A stretch of 41,048 nt of DNA, taken from IMG/VR virus record IMGVR_UViG_3300037042_001541, positions 1-41,048 of that record; one strand, given 5' to 3'. This document shows positions 22,607-29,976 of the stretch, piece after piece. A model generated the notes under the pieces. The model saw nothing but the letters and a program-made list of their open reading frames with translations, was not told the origin of the DNA and ran no database searches. This stretch comes from a virus. Every line of letters starts with the position of its first letter. Position 1 is the stretch's first letter. Both the position numbers and the translations under genes were made by a program.

Positions 22607-23391
22607 CAGTAGTTGCCAGCGTAGATGTTGAAGCGGTTGCGCCGCGCCATGAGGCTATAGGGCATCGCCATCAAGTCATCGGGGTTGTTCACGCGCTTAA
22701 GCGTGCGCTTGCTAACCATCGCAATCCGACGCACATCCGCCGCCGGATCGGTGTTGAACTCCGGCGCAAGCTCCAAGGCCAAGTTGTAGCGGAACGCCCG
22801 AAGGTACCCCGGCGGGAACAGCAACTCGGTATCCAAACTCGCAGCCGTGGCCAAGGGCGACACGGACACGAAATGGAACTCTAGCGTCCGCGTCGGTACC
22901 GGGTACACCGCCAAGGTGATGTCGGGGTAGGTCATGTTGACCCACATGACTTGCGGGAAGGTGCTGGTGACCGTCTTGACCGCGATGTTGTTGTACTGCA
23001 ACTGGTTCAAGAACTTGATGCCATACGACACGTTGGTAGACGGGTCGCGGAAGAAGGTCGAGTCCTCAAGCAGAATCGGACGCTGCGTGACATAGCCGTT
23101 CGGCACAATCAAATCATCGTTCTGCGTCACCAACGGATCGCCGCCTTCGGTGCCAAGCGGGTACAGGAAGTCACCCGACGGCCCAAGCGTGCGGACACGG
23201 TTTCCCGGCTCCCAGGTGAACACCTGCTCCTGCGTGGAGAACACGGCCAGACGCTCCGTACTCCAGCTCTCCAGCATCTGGTTCAGCGCCGGTAGGTTGT
23301 CTTGGTAGACGGCCTCGGGCAACACATTGCCCGAAGCCGTCAGACCAAGCAGACGATGCGCCCCGTTCAGCAGTTCACGAACGGTGGTCAT
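22606..23391 (-). CDS. P22 gp4-like tail accessory factor, copy B
   Basis: The 261-residue protein begins with an N-terminal helical motif (TTVRELLNGAHRLLGLTASGN) and has later features LLFPPGYLRAFRYNLALELAPEF (about 191-213) shared with the next gene's product. Gp4-like proteins form a dodecameric ring under the portal and help to seal the capsid. It is directly upstream of gp10-like in a TGATG overlap. P22 itself has one gp4; here a second, similar gene lies immediately upstream. Confidence 0.8.
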   Translation of the reverse strand: MTTVRELLNGAHRLLGLTASGNVLPEAVYQDNLPALNQMLESWSTERLAVFSTQEQVFTWEPGNRVRTLGPSGDFLYPLGTEGGDPLVTQNDDLIVPNGYVTQRPILLEDSTFFRDPSTNVSYGIKFLNQLQYNNIAVKTVTSTFPQVMWVNMTYPDITLAVYPVPTRTLEFHFVSVSPLATAASLDTELLFPPGYLRAFRYNLALELAPEFNTDPAADVRRIAMVSKRTLKRVNNPDDLMAMPYSLMARRNRFNIYAGNY

Positions 23392-23394
23392 GGC

Positions 23395-24126
23395 TTACCC
23401 CATGCTCTGCTGCGGAACGGAACCCACGTCGTTGTAGATGTTGGAGTTGGGGATGTTGCCGATTTTGCTGTTCGGCAACTTCTGGATGTTGGTGCGGATG
23501 AGGCTGTCCAAATCCATCTTGAGATTGGACACCGACTCCGGCGCCACCTTCGATCCGTACTCCGGCGCCAACTCCATCGCCAACGACAACTCCAGCAGAC
23601 GCTGATAGCCCGGAGGCAGGTACTGCGTGGAGACGAGCGATGCGTAAGCGCCGATCATCTTCTCCGACTTGATGAACAGCGACACCGCCGCGTTCGGCGT
23701 GGGGTAGAGCAGGATGCGGCCATACGGCGCGTCAGGCCGGTACAGCAGCTTCTGCGGAGTCCCCGCAAGCGCCTTGGAGGTGATGTTCGTCCAATACTGT
23801 TCGGTGATGAGCGCAAGCGGCGTGTCCACGTTGCTGATGCGAACAAACGCGCCAACGATGCGGATGGGACGGTTGGTGACGAAATCGGCGGCGGGGACTA
23901 CTCCCGGCTCGTTGCCGATGGTGTAGGTACTCTGCGCGTTGACCGTATTGAACTGCTCCGCCAACGTGGCGTAGTAGAACTGCGGGTTGGCGGAGTACGA
24001 GTCAATGATGGAGTTGAGGCTGTACAGGGAATCCTGCGCCTCTGCGGCTGTGGGCGCTTCGCCCGAAGCCAGAACCCCAAGAAGACGGAGCGACTTGTAG
24101 ATCAACTCCTGCGCGGTGACAGCCAT
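23395..24126 (-). CDS. P22 gp4-like tail accessory factor, copy A
   Basis: The 243-residue protein shares its outline with the downstream gene: N-terminal helical segment (ELIYKSLRLLGVLASGEAP), NSIIDSYS, and QYLPPGYQRLLELSLAMELAPEYG near residues 175-200. The two are about 30% alike by eye along the C-terminal half and are probably paralogues forming stacked rings or a hetero-oligomer. Only three bases separate it from copy B. Confidence 0.78.
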   Translation of the reverse strand: MAVTAQELIYKSLRLLGVLASGEAPTAAEAQDSLYSLNSIIDSYSANPQFYYATLAEQFNTVNAQSTYTIGNEPGVVPAADFVTNRPIRIVGAFVRISNVDTPLALITEQYWTNITSKALAGTPQKLLYRPDAPYGRILLYPTPNAAVSLFIKSEKMIGAYASLVSTQYLPPGYQRLLELSLAMELAPEYGSKVAPESVSNLKMDLDSLIRTNIQKLPNSKIGNIPNSNIYNDVGSVPQQSMG

Positions 24127-24129
24127 GAT

Positions 24130-24315
24130 TTATTCCTCGGGCGTTCGGCGTCGTCGTTTAGCCTCAAGCCCATTGCTTGGTTCAGCCTCCACACTCGATG
24201 CGGGAGGGGTAGACGGATCAAACTGCACCCATCCCTGCCGTAAGTCGGCGGCCATCTCCTGTTCGGAGATGGCCACCTTCTCACCGTGCCGAGAATGGCG
24301 CAGATAGTACAGCAT
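24130..24315 (-). CDS. Small hypothetical protein between capsid and tail genes, 61 aa
   Basis: The protein has an N-terminal folded segment (LYYLRHSRHGEKVAISEQEMA, then DLRQGWVQF) and an acidic/basic low-complexity tail ending RRRRTPEE. The segment recurs in phage proteins between capsid and tail genes. It starts in a one-base overlap with the upstream virion gene and is only three bases from gp4-like copy A. Probably a head-tail joining accessory; not recognised. Confidence 0.65.
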   Translation of the reverse strand: MLYYLRHSRHGEKVAISEQEMAADLRQGWVQFDPSTPPASSVEAEPSNGLEAKRRRRTPEE

Positions 24316-24818
24316 CAGGCCGGGGTGAAGGTCAGCGCATACACCGGAGCGACCACGGTGTTTGCGAGGGTGCCGGTCGCCGCCGCCCGCATACGCAGTC
24401 GGTCGCCCTTCACTACGACAAGGCTAGCCGCCGTGCCGGTGAGCGTCAGGTCGCGCCGTGCATTTGCAACAAGCGCCGAGCCGCCCGTTACCTGGGTGGT
24501 GTTGACCGCCGTAGCCGCCAGCAACGCCGCCGAACCCGCACCCGCCTGCCCCAAGTTGGTGATGGAGAAGGTGATGTAGTTGGTGTTGTTGGCCGCAAGA
24601 GCGTCCACACCCGAGAAGATAGCGCTCGACACCACGCCCGAATACGGCGCGATGATGAACGTGTCGCTGTTGCCCGTGGTGGCAATGGTGCCACCCTGAT
24701 GCTGAGCTACAAAGTCCGAGAACAGGTCGTTCTCAGCCTTAGCCGCTTCGCTGATTTCCGTGCCCGACTCCAACACCGGGTCGGCGAAAGCAACGCCGAT
24801 AGGCTTAGTATTTGCCAT
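24315..24818 (-). CDS. Virion structural protein, 167 aa, possible head decoration
   Basis: The product starts ANTKPIGVAFADPVLESGTE and is rich in Ala, Thr, Val and Gly with alternating strands, typical of decoration or minor head proteins. It follows the coat gene and a 131-residue protein in the late operon. AGGGGAA lies upstream as ribosome binding site, after a very stable hairpin. It has no known catalytic motif. Confidence 0.7.
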   Translation of the reverse strand: MANTKPIGVAFADPVLESGTEISEAAKAENDLFSDFVAQHQGGTIATTGNSDTFIIAPYSGVVSSAIFSGVDALAANNTNYITFSITNLGQAGAGSAALLAATAVNTTQVTGGSALVANARRDLTLTGTAASLVVVKGDRLRMRAAATGTLANTVVAPVYALTFTPA

Positions 24819-24839
24819 GAAAGTTCCCCTGAAGGTAGG

Positions 24840-24865
24840 TAGCCCCCGCCCGAAGGCGGGGGCTA
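24840..24865 (-). other. 11-bp hairpin with UUCG tetraloop in late mRNA
   Basis: In the minus-strand transcript TAGCCCCCGCC and GGCGGGGGCTA pair fully around a TTCG loop closed by C-G, the extra-stable cUUCGg type. No T-run follows, so it is not a standard terminator. It lies in the 54-base gap between two virion genes and may protect or set the 3' end of the abundant coat-gene mRNA. Confidence 0.75.
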
Positions 24866-24872
24866 CTAGCCG

Positions 24873-25268
24873 TTACACGCGGTAGGCGACCCACGAACCG
24901 TCAGCCACCTTGCGAGCGCGGTAGCGCCCCGAGGTGCTGATGGCGACCGTGTTCGAACCCACAACCGTGAAGCCCGTGCCGCCGTTGAGCGTCACCGCAC
25001 CCGAGGCCGAGCCAAGGTTGACGATGACAAACTCAAATGCGGTGTTGTCCCCCGCGTTCGGCGAATCCGCATCCACCAAAGCCGCAGTGGGCAGCGTGAA
25101 GCCGACCGCCGAAGCGTTGGTGGAAGTGATGAGGCCGTTGGCGAGATCCGACGCCGCGAGGGTGACGGTGGTGCCCGTGTATGCGACGGGAGCCTTCTGC
25201 GGCGAGAACTGCGCCTCGTCTGCGCCCGGGCCGACCTGGTAGCCGCCCGTGCCGTTTGGGATAGACAT
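24873..25268 (-). CDS. Virion protein next to the coat gene, 131 aa
   Basis: The protein has a Gly/Pro N-terminus (SIPNGTGGYQVGPGADEAQF) and a beta-rich body (TTVTLAASDLANGLI, FEFVIVNLGSASGAVTLNGG, GRYRARKVADGSWVAYRV) like small trimeric head-decoration or fibre domains. Its C-terminal part resembles the end of tail fibre gene 19685-20485 in style. A strong AGGAG ribosome binding site precedes it. It is directly downstream of coat and is probably highly expressed. Confidence 0.72.
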   Translation of the reverse strand: MSIPNGTGGYQVGPGADEAQFSPQKAPVAYTGTTVTLAASDLANGLITSTNASAVGFTLPTAALVDADSPNAGDNTAFEFVIVNLGSASGAVTLNGGTGFTVVGSNTVAISTSGRYRARKVADGSWVAYRV

Positions 25269-25295
25269 GCTGATTTCTCCTGAAAGGGTTGAGGG

Positions 25296-26501
25296 TTAGC
25301 CCCAGACGCGGGTGGCGAGCTGCGGACGGAGGACTCCGTAACCGTACAGCACGTCAATGCGGCAAGGCATCCGGTCGTTGTTGATGTCGTACTGACGCAC
25401 GACACGCAGCGAGATCCCGTTGTGAACCTGTCGGCTCGCCATGTCAACGCCCTGCGGGAGCAGGAGGTCGGCGGTGGCGAAGGTGATGGCGTCCTTGTGG
25501 TACGCCAGGTTCTGCGGGTACTGCGTGGAGGCCGCACCGAGGAAAGTCACCGCCGCCGAGTTCTGCGGGAACGAATCCACAGTCGCCAGCGCGTGGCTAG
25601 AGGTGTAGATGGCGGGGCTGATTCGCACATCGGTGAAGGCGCTGGCGGCAGCGGTCTTGGCTTCCGTGACCACGAACTGCTGGAGCGAACCAGTGGACTC
25701 GCGGGTCTGCGGGTTGACAGCGAACACGTTGGCGATGGTGAACACGTCACCAACGTTCAGCGTCTGCGCGGTCGTGCCGTTGAACGAGATGGTGCTTGCA
25801 CCCTGCGTGGACACCGTGCCGTTCACCGTGATGGTGCCCGAGCGGGAACCCGTGGTGAACTGCTTGATGGACTGGCTCATGCCGATTTCATCAAAGCCCA
25901 AAATGCCCTCACCCATCATGCCACCCTTGAACTGCTTGCTCACGGTGGAAACGGGGTTGAACAAGCCCTTCATGCCCTCAACCAACGCCGCGTTCGCAGC
26001 CGGGTTGACGGTCATGTAGCGCGGCGACATCGGCGCAGCGGCCTCGTTGAGCTTCTGGTTGGCCTGAAGCATGACGAGCGAAGTGGCCGGGGTCGTGCCG
26101 GGGGTGCCGACCGACTGGTAGATGCCGTTGTAGGCGTTGGCCACGTCAGCGTCCACGCTCGCAGCGAGCTGCGAGATACGCGGCTTCAGCACGCGCTCGG
26201 CGAAGTCGTCCAACTGAAGCGCCATTTCGGCACTGGTGAAGTTGACGCCGATGTGCTTCTGGCTGGAAACCGTGAGCGAGGTGTACTGCTCGTTGTCGCT
26301 CTGCACGGCAAGGGCGGCGCCGTCCGTGACGAGAGCGCGATCCGGCAGACGGATGCGAAGGGTCGAACCGATTTTGGCGCCCTGCACGGCGAAGGAATCG
26401 TCGTACTGGCGGTTGACGTTGCGGGTGATGACGAGGTTGTTCTCCAGGATTTCCAGAGCCTTCCGCGTGATCATGTCGATGGTCAGAAGTGAGTTAGCCA
26501 C
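25296..26501 (-). CDS. Major capsid protein, P22 coat-like
   Basis: The 401-residue protein has the profile of P22 gp5-like coat proteins: an N-terminal helical arm (ANSLLTIDMITRKALEILENN), a body with TLRIRLPDRALVTDG and QKHIGVNFTSAEMALQLDDF, an inserted beta-rich domain (about 220-290) and a C-terminal strand YGYGVLRPQLATRVWG. I prefer GTG 26501, with GGAG six bases before it, over TTG 26513. It directly follows the scaffold gene, and with portal, gp4 and gp10-like proteins it forms a P22-type head module. Confidence 0.9.
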   Translation of the reverse strand: MANSLLTIDMITRKALEILENNLVITRNVNRQYDDSFAVQGAKIGSTLRIRLPDRALVTDGAALAVQSDNEQYTSLTVSSQKHIGVNFTSAEMALQLDDFAERVLKPRISQLAASVDADVANAYNGIYQSVGTPGTTPATSLVMLQANQKLNEAAAPMSPRYMTVNPAANAALVEGMKGLFNPVSTVSKQFKGGMMGEGILGFDEIGMSQSIKQFTTGSRSGTITVNGTVSTQGASTISFNGTTAQTLNVGDVFTIANVFAVNPQTRESTGSLQQFVVTEAKTAAASAFTDVRISPAIYTSSHALATVDSFPQNSAAVTFLGAASTQYPQNLAYHKDAITFATADLLLPQGVDMASRQVHNGISLRVVRQYDINNDRMPCRIDVLYGYGVLRPQLATRVWG

Positions 26502-26524
26502 AAATTTCTCCAAAAGAAAGAAGG

Positions 26525-27295
26525 TTAGCGGTTACGCGCTTCCCACTGTTTCCGCTGCCGCTCGCGCTCGGCTTCGATCCACTCCGACGTACTCAACTCC
26601 TTCACGGAGCGAGGGTCGGTCGTGTCCCGAACCGGAGCGCCAGTTGCTCTTGCCGTCACCGGACGGATAGGCGGGGGCGCATTGGTTGTCTTGCGAACCG
26701 GCGGGGCGTCAGCCAACTTGGCCTCCATCCTGCCGATCTCCTTGGCTTGCAGAAACGGCGGGAGCCGCGAGATACGGTCAGCCTCCTTGGGATTCATCCC
26801 AAGGTGATAAGCGAGTTCAGGGCCGATATCACTGGCCTGAATCGTCTCCGCCATCACGGTCGTGATACGAAGCTGCGGGTTGTACGCGACTTGTTCAAAG
26901 TCCTCGTACTTATCCCTGACCGCTTCCTCACGCTCCTGATACGCGGAGATGCGCTCCTGCTGTTCGCGCTCGGCCTCACGCTTGGTCAGAAGTTCAGCGG
27001 CTTTGCGTTCGGCCAGAGCCTCGGCATAACCTTCTGGGTCTTCTTCCCTCGCGGGCAAAGGCGCGTCAGCGCGGGGTGCATCCGCTGATCGAGCTGCCTG
27101 CTCACGCTCCCACTTACGCCGTTCACGCGCAAGCCTCTTGCCTACCGCCGCATCCATTTCCTCTTGGGTAAAGGTCTTGGTGGCAGGCGTCTCCGGCTGT
27201 GCCGCCTCAGGGGCAGCGACTTCGGTTTCTGGTGCCGCCGTGGCTTCCAGTTCCGGCGCGGGGACTTCCGCTACAACTTCATTCGTATCAGACAT
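26525..27295 (-). CDS. Scaffolding protein
   Basis: The 256-residue protein is extremely charged with an acidic Pro/Ala/Glu N-terminus, a long Glu/Arg/Lys helical middle (RERRKWEREQAARSA, KREAEREQQERISAYQERE) and a basic C-terminus (EAERERQRKQWEARNR). This is typical of phage scaffolds whose basic C-terminal helix docks on coat. It lies immediately before the coat gene. AAGGAT precedes ATG 27295. Confidence 0.88.
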   Translation of the reverse strand: MSDTNEVVAEVPAPELEATAAPETEVAAPEAAQPETPATKTFTQEEMDAAVGKRLARERRKWEREQAARSADAPRADAPLPAREEDPEGYAEALAERKAAELLTKREAEREQQERISAYQEREEAVRDKYEDFEQVAYNPQLRITTVMAETIQASDIGPELAYHLGMNPKEADRISRLPPFLQAKEIGRMEAKLADAPPVRKTTNAPPPIRPVTARATGAPVRDTTDPRSVKELSTSEWIEAERERQRKQWEARNR

Positions 27296-27341
27296 GATGT
27301 GATCCTTGCGAATCCCTGGTCAATCGGGCCAGTACGAGTGG

Positions 27342-27370
27342 ATGGTATGCGACTTGTGGCACAAGTGCAA
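27342..27370 (-). promoter_or_regulatory. Candidate promoter with embedded palindrome before scaffold/coat genes
   Basis: On the minus strand TTGCAC (27370-27365) and TACCAT (27347-27342) are 17 bases apart. The perfect 15-base palindrome ACTTGTGCCACAAGT (27366-27352) occupies the spacer and the edge of the -35 box. It lies in the 75-base gap before scaffold, the largest gap in the late operon. The -35 match is weak (three of six), so an activator may be needed. Confidence 0.45.
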
Positions 27371-27532
27371 CTAGTATGCGGTTCCGGTGCCGGCTTCTGG
27401 CGGGCGCAAAAACGCGCTTACAATAAGCACGGGGTTTGCGCTGATTGATGCTTGACCTAAGTTTGTGGCCGGGACTCCCGCTGCTTGCGGTTGATCGGGG
27501 GGCGTAGCAAGTTGAACCGTAAGAACAGCCAC
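27371..27532 (-). CDS. Small virion-region protein, 53 aa, member of a duplicated pair
   Basis: It starts with GTG 27532 behind GGGAG that overlaps the end of the 297-aa gene, and ends at TAG 27371. The product contains TNLGQASISANPVLIVSAFLR and ends RPPEAGTGTAY. The last eleven residues match seven of eleven of the 44-residue protein at 28439-28573 (RTPEAGVGFAS), and the DNA shares CGCCAGAAGCCGG. So it belongs to a duplicated module. One weak hydrophobic segment is present. Function is unknown. Confidence 0.6.
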   Translation of the reverse strand: MAVLTVQLATPPDQPQAAGVPATNLGQASISANPVLIVSAFLRPPEAGTGTAY

Positions 27533-27535
27533 GTA

Positions 27536-28429
27536 TTACTCCCAAAGCATCGCAATGCGATATGCGGGCGAAGTGGTTGGGTTTGTAAAATTACTAGCTC
27601 CGTGGAAACCGCCATCTAAAGTAATGTAATTTCGAGTGGTACCGCCGACAACAGCCGCAGTAAACGTTGTAGTTAAAAGAAACTCAACAGAAGATACTGT
27701 CACCAACTGCATTACGGGATACACACGCGGCATTGCCGTCCAATGAAGAAACGCTTGCTGGTCACTTCCGACGGCGGTATTAGTGAGGTTGTAAGGAACG
27801 ACACAAAACTGTCCGTCCACATCTACCGCCCCTGCAACATTAGTAATTGTGTTAAGCGCCTGAACTACAGGGCGATTACCAGTATTAGATCCGCGCCAAT
27901 ACACAGAAATACCTTGCGCGCCGGGGGCTCCAGAAAAATCAGTTGTACGACAGACAAAAAACCCAAATAAATTCGCCTCACCCCCCATTCCGCCGACGTA
28001 TGCGGTTACCCCAAAAAATCCGGCTGACGCAGAAAAACACATATACGACGGGCGGAGGGTTCCTGGTAAAGATATCGACTGACTTACGTTACTTCCCGAG
28101 CAAGTCCTACGCGAAGAAACTACGCCCGTAAGTGTTCCTGATCCATTGCTATTGGTTCCTACGGTAAGCCAAACGCCGGGATAACCAATTCCGCCAGCGC
28201 TCCCGTACTCAATCTTCATAAATACCGCTTGACTGGGAAACCGCCAAATCTGGTACCCGGCGGCAACGTTAGCGGCGGGGCGGGTCGCCGTGGCGATATC
28301 AATCTGCCCCGTGTCGGCAGTCTGCACCAAGCCAACTTCGCCTAACTTGGTAGAAAAATCTGTCACCCATGCACGAAAAGTTGCATCGTTTGACTGCTCA
28401 ATAGGAAAAGACCAAGCGCGAGTTGTCAT
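27536..28429 (-). CDS. Virion/tail-like protein, 297 aa, long copy of a duplicated module
   Basis: The protein begins TTRAWSFPIEQSNDATF and ends SPAYRIAMLWE. Both ends match a 30-residue gene located 150 bases upstream (QWDFPID... YRFAMIWE). The interior is Gly/Ser/Thr-rich and beta-like. The DNA is visibly richer in A+T than the surrounding late genes. The likely role is as a structural, possibly fibre-like, protein. The ends-only resemblance implies insertion of the large central domain or deletion from the short copy. Confidence 0.72.
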   Translation of the reverse strand: MTTRAWSFPIEQSNDATFRAWVTDFSTKLGEVGLVQTADTGQIDIATATRPAANVAAGYQIWRFPSQAVFMKIEYGSAGGIGYPGVWLTVGTNSNGSGTLTGVVSSRRTCSGSNVSQSISLPGTLRPSYMCFSASAGFFGVTAYVGGMGGEANLFGFFVCRTTDFSGAPGAQGISVYWRGSNTGNRPVVQALNTITNVAGAVDVDGQFCVVPYNLTNTAVGSDQQAFLHWTAMPRVYPVMQLVTVSSVEFLLTTTFTAAVVGGTTRNYITLDGGFHGASNFTNPTTSPAYRIAMLWE

Positions 28430-28438
28430 AAAAATACC

Positions 28439-28573
28439 TTACGAAGCGAACCCGACACCGGCTTCTGGCGTCCGAAAGTATTGCCCAACGCCAATAGCCA
28501 CAAAGGTATTCACTACTAGAATAGCAATGGAGGGGCAAAGATTGGTGTCAAATGCGCGTATGAATGTCTGCAT
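28439..28573 (-). CDS. Small protein, 44 aa, paired with the 30-aa gene
   Basis: ATG 28573 follows the 30-aa gene by three bases and the frame ends at TAA 28439. The product has a central hydrophobic segment (PSIAILVVNTFVAIGVG, about 14-30) likely to span a membrane, then YFRTPEAGVGFAS. Its C-terminus is related to that of the 53-residue protein at 27371-27532. The upstream GGGAGTAAGTC gives a possible ribosome binding site. Confidence 0.6.
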   Translation of the reverse strand: MQTFIRAFDTNLCPSIAILVVNTFVAIGVGQYFRTPEAGVGFAS

Positions 28574-28576
28574 GAC

Positions 28577-28669
28577 TTACTCCCAGATCATCGCAAAGCG
28601 GTATGAGAAAGTAGACGCCCCCGCGTCGGTTTGGTGGTCAATCGGGAAATCCCACTGCTTGACGGTCAC
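28577..28669 (-). CDS. Mini-gene, 30 aa, short copy of the 297-aa protein's ends
   Basis: GTG 28669 overlaps the upstream stop (GTGA) and the frame ends at TAA 28577. The peptide is TVKQWDFPIDHQTDAGASTF followed by SYRFAMIWE. Its first half matches the N-terminus of the 297-aa protein (W.FPI[DE]) and its last eight residues match the C-terminus (YR.AM.WE). It therefore looks like the same gene with about 265 interior residues absent. It is coupled to the next gene, so translation is likely. Confidence 0.6.
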   Translation of the reverse strand: MTVKQWDFPIDHQTDAGASTFSYRFAMIWE

Positions 28670-29163
28670 GGAGTCTCCTCAACAATCAACTGGAAGTTGA
28701 TAGCCGTAAAGACGCTGGAGGACTGAAGGTAGAACGTCACCAGATCGCCAGCCTCAAGGATGGTTGAAGTCCATCCGGTGAAGTTGCTGCTGAACAGCGA
28801 AGTGCCGCTGGTGATGGTCGGCTTGGCAGCAGCGCAGATGGACTGCGCGACGGTCGGAAGCACCGGCTTTTGCCGACGCCACACGTCGATGACGCAAGCC
28901 CCCGTGCCGCCCTGCCCGATGATGTTGAGCGAAAGAATCTGGCACCGGCTCGGGATTTCAGTCGTGGCCGCAAGCGGCGCGACAACCGCACCGCCAAGCG
29001 AAGTCGCCCACACTGCCCCGTGCGAACGGCGACGAACCGGCGCCCAGACATCGTTGAGCGCCGTTTGGCGGGTCTGCCCGCCCTGCACCACGGCGACGAT
29101 TTCCGATCCGGTGAGCGGCGTAATGGCCGTCGGCAGAGAGGTAATCTGGATAGGATTGCTCAT
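28666..29163 (-). CDS. Virion-associated protein, 165 aa
   Basis: The N-terminus (IQITSLPTAITPLTGSEIVA, then VVQGGQTRQTALNDV) is a very common segment in phage structural proteins that join a fibre or head fibre to the virion. The rest is beta-rich (IPSRCQILSLNIIGQGG, FYLQSSSVFTAINFQLIV). It follows the coiled-coil gene and is four bases coupled to the 30-aa mini-gene. A head fibre or tail-associated function is plausible. Confidence 0.75.
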   Translation of the reverse strand: MSNPIQITSLPTAITPLTGSEIVAVVQGGQTRQTALNDVWAPVRRRSHGAVWATSLGGAVVAPLAATTEIPSRCQILSLNIIGQGGTGACVIDVWRRQKPVLPTVAQSICAAAKPTITSGTSLFSSNFTGWTSTILEAGDLVTFYLQSSSVFTAINFQLIVEETP

Positions 29164-29166
29164 GGC

Positions 29167-29658
29167 TTACCCCTTGAGGCTCGCGGCCATGTTCTGGAGC
29201 GCCTGGAGCTTGTCTGCGACCTTGGCGCGGTCAGCCTCTAGCGCCGCCTTGGCGGCTTCCGCAGCGGCCTGTGCGGCCACTACAGCGGCTTCCTTGACCC
29301 CAAGCTCACGCTCCCGAGCCGACAACGCGGTTTCACGCGAAACAGCCGCCGCGTTCAGGTCGGCCTCGCGCTTGTCAAGCGCCGCCGAACGGGCGTCCTG
29401 CTCACGCTTCTTGTCGGTAGCCTTAGCCGACACAGCCTTGGCATCATCCAGCATCTGCGTGGCGCTGGCTTTGGCCTCGGCTAGAAACTTCGCGGCTTCG
29501 TCGCGGTCGCGCAGGGCGTCTTCCGCCGCCGACAGTGCGCCTTGGCGCTTGCGGAGTTCGTCCCGCAGCTCGGTGAGTTGAGCCAACTGCAAGGGCAGTT
29601 GCTTGGTGTAAAAGTCAACCGGATCGAAAGATGCGGCGTCGTTGGCTACAGCGGGCAT
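29167..29658 (-). CDS. Coiled-coil virion protein, 163 aa
   Basis: From about residue 20 to the end the protein is one long Ala/Glu/Asp/Lys/Arg-rich helix with heptad character (RDELRKRQGALSAAEDALRD, EREADLNAAA style, ALEADRAKVADKLQALQNMA). It likely forms an extended trimeric or dimeric rod. It sits among virion structural genes between terminase and scaffold. Such proteins often act as chaperones or fibre stalks. No catalytic motif. Confidence 0.7.
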   Translation of the reverse strand: MPAVANDAASFDPVDFYTKQLPLQLAQLTELRDELRKRQGALSAAEDALRDRDEAAKFLAEAKASATQMLDDAKAVSAKATDKKREQDARSAALDKREADLNAAAVSRETALSARERELGVKEAAVVAAQAAAEAAKAALEADRAKVADKLQALQNMAASLKG

Positions 29659-29668
29659 GGTTGCGACC

Positions 29669-29974
29669 TCAAGCGTAGTAGCTGATGTTGAGAATAGCGC
29701 CAGCCGCCTGCTGGATGAAGCGCACCTGGGACAAGTCGCCGTCGTACTGGAGCGTTACGCCCGCAGCCAGCGGCATACCGACCGTTGTGGTCGGGGCTAC
29801 GCCGTCATCGCGCCACCGAACACCCGCCGTCTCGGGGGTGATGATGGCAAGCGTCGGCTTGACGAACGACCCGTTAGCGTCCCGCGTCGGTACCGTAAGC
29901 GCCGCCGAGGCCGACAGCGAGGTAATCTGCTGATAGCCGATGCAAGAAGTGATCGCCTTGAGATTGATAGCCAT
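29669..29974 (-). CDS. Small virion protein, 101 aa
   Basis: ATG 29974 is chosen because GGAG lies nine bases upstream; GTG 29980 would put the site too close. The product is a beta-rich domain (TSLSASAALTVPTRDANGSF, TPETAGVRWRDDGVAPT, GVTLQYDGDLSQVRFIQQAAG) found in several phage structural clusters. It may decorate the head or base of a fibre. I do not recognise a family name. Confidence 0.7.
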   Translation of the reverse strand: MAINLKAITSCIGYQQITSLSASAALTVPTRDANGSFVKPTLAIITPETAGVRWRDDGVAPTTTVGMPLAAGVTLQYDGDLSQVRFIQQAAGAILNISYYA

Positions 29975-29976
29975 AG

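Noticed and set aside
25422-26492. 356-codon rightward open frame opposite the coat gene
   Set aside because: It lies opposite a recognised coat protein, and its Gly/Arg/Val-rich composition is that of an antisense shadow.
27296-27370. Possible tRNA or integration site
   Set aside because: No cloverleaf could be drawn on either strand and no integrase gene is present.
27288-27545. 85-codon leftward open frame between scaffold and the 297-aa gene
   Set aside because: Another frame in the same stretch (27371-27532) has a ribosome binding site and C-terminal similarity to a neighbouring gene, so this one is a shadow.
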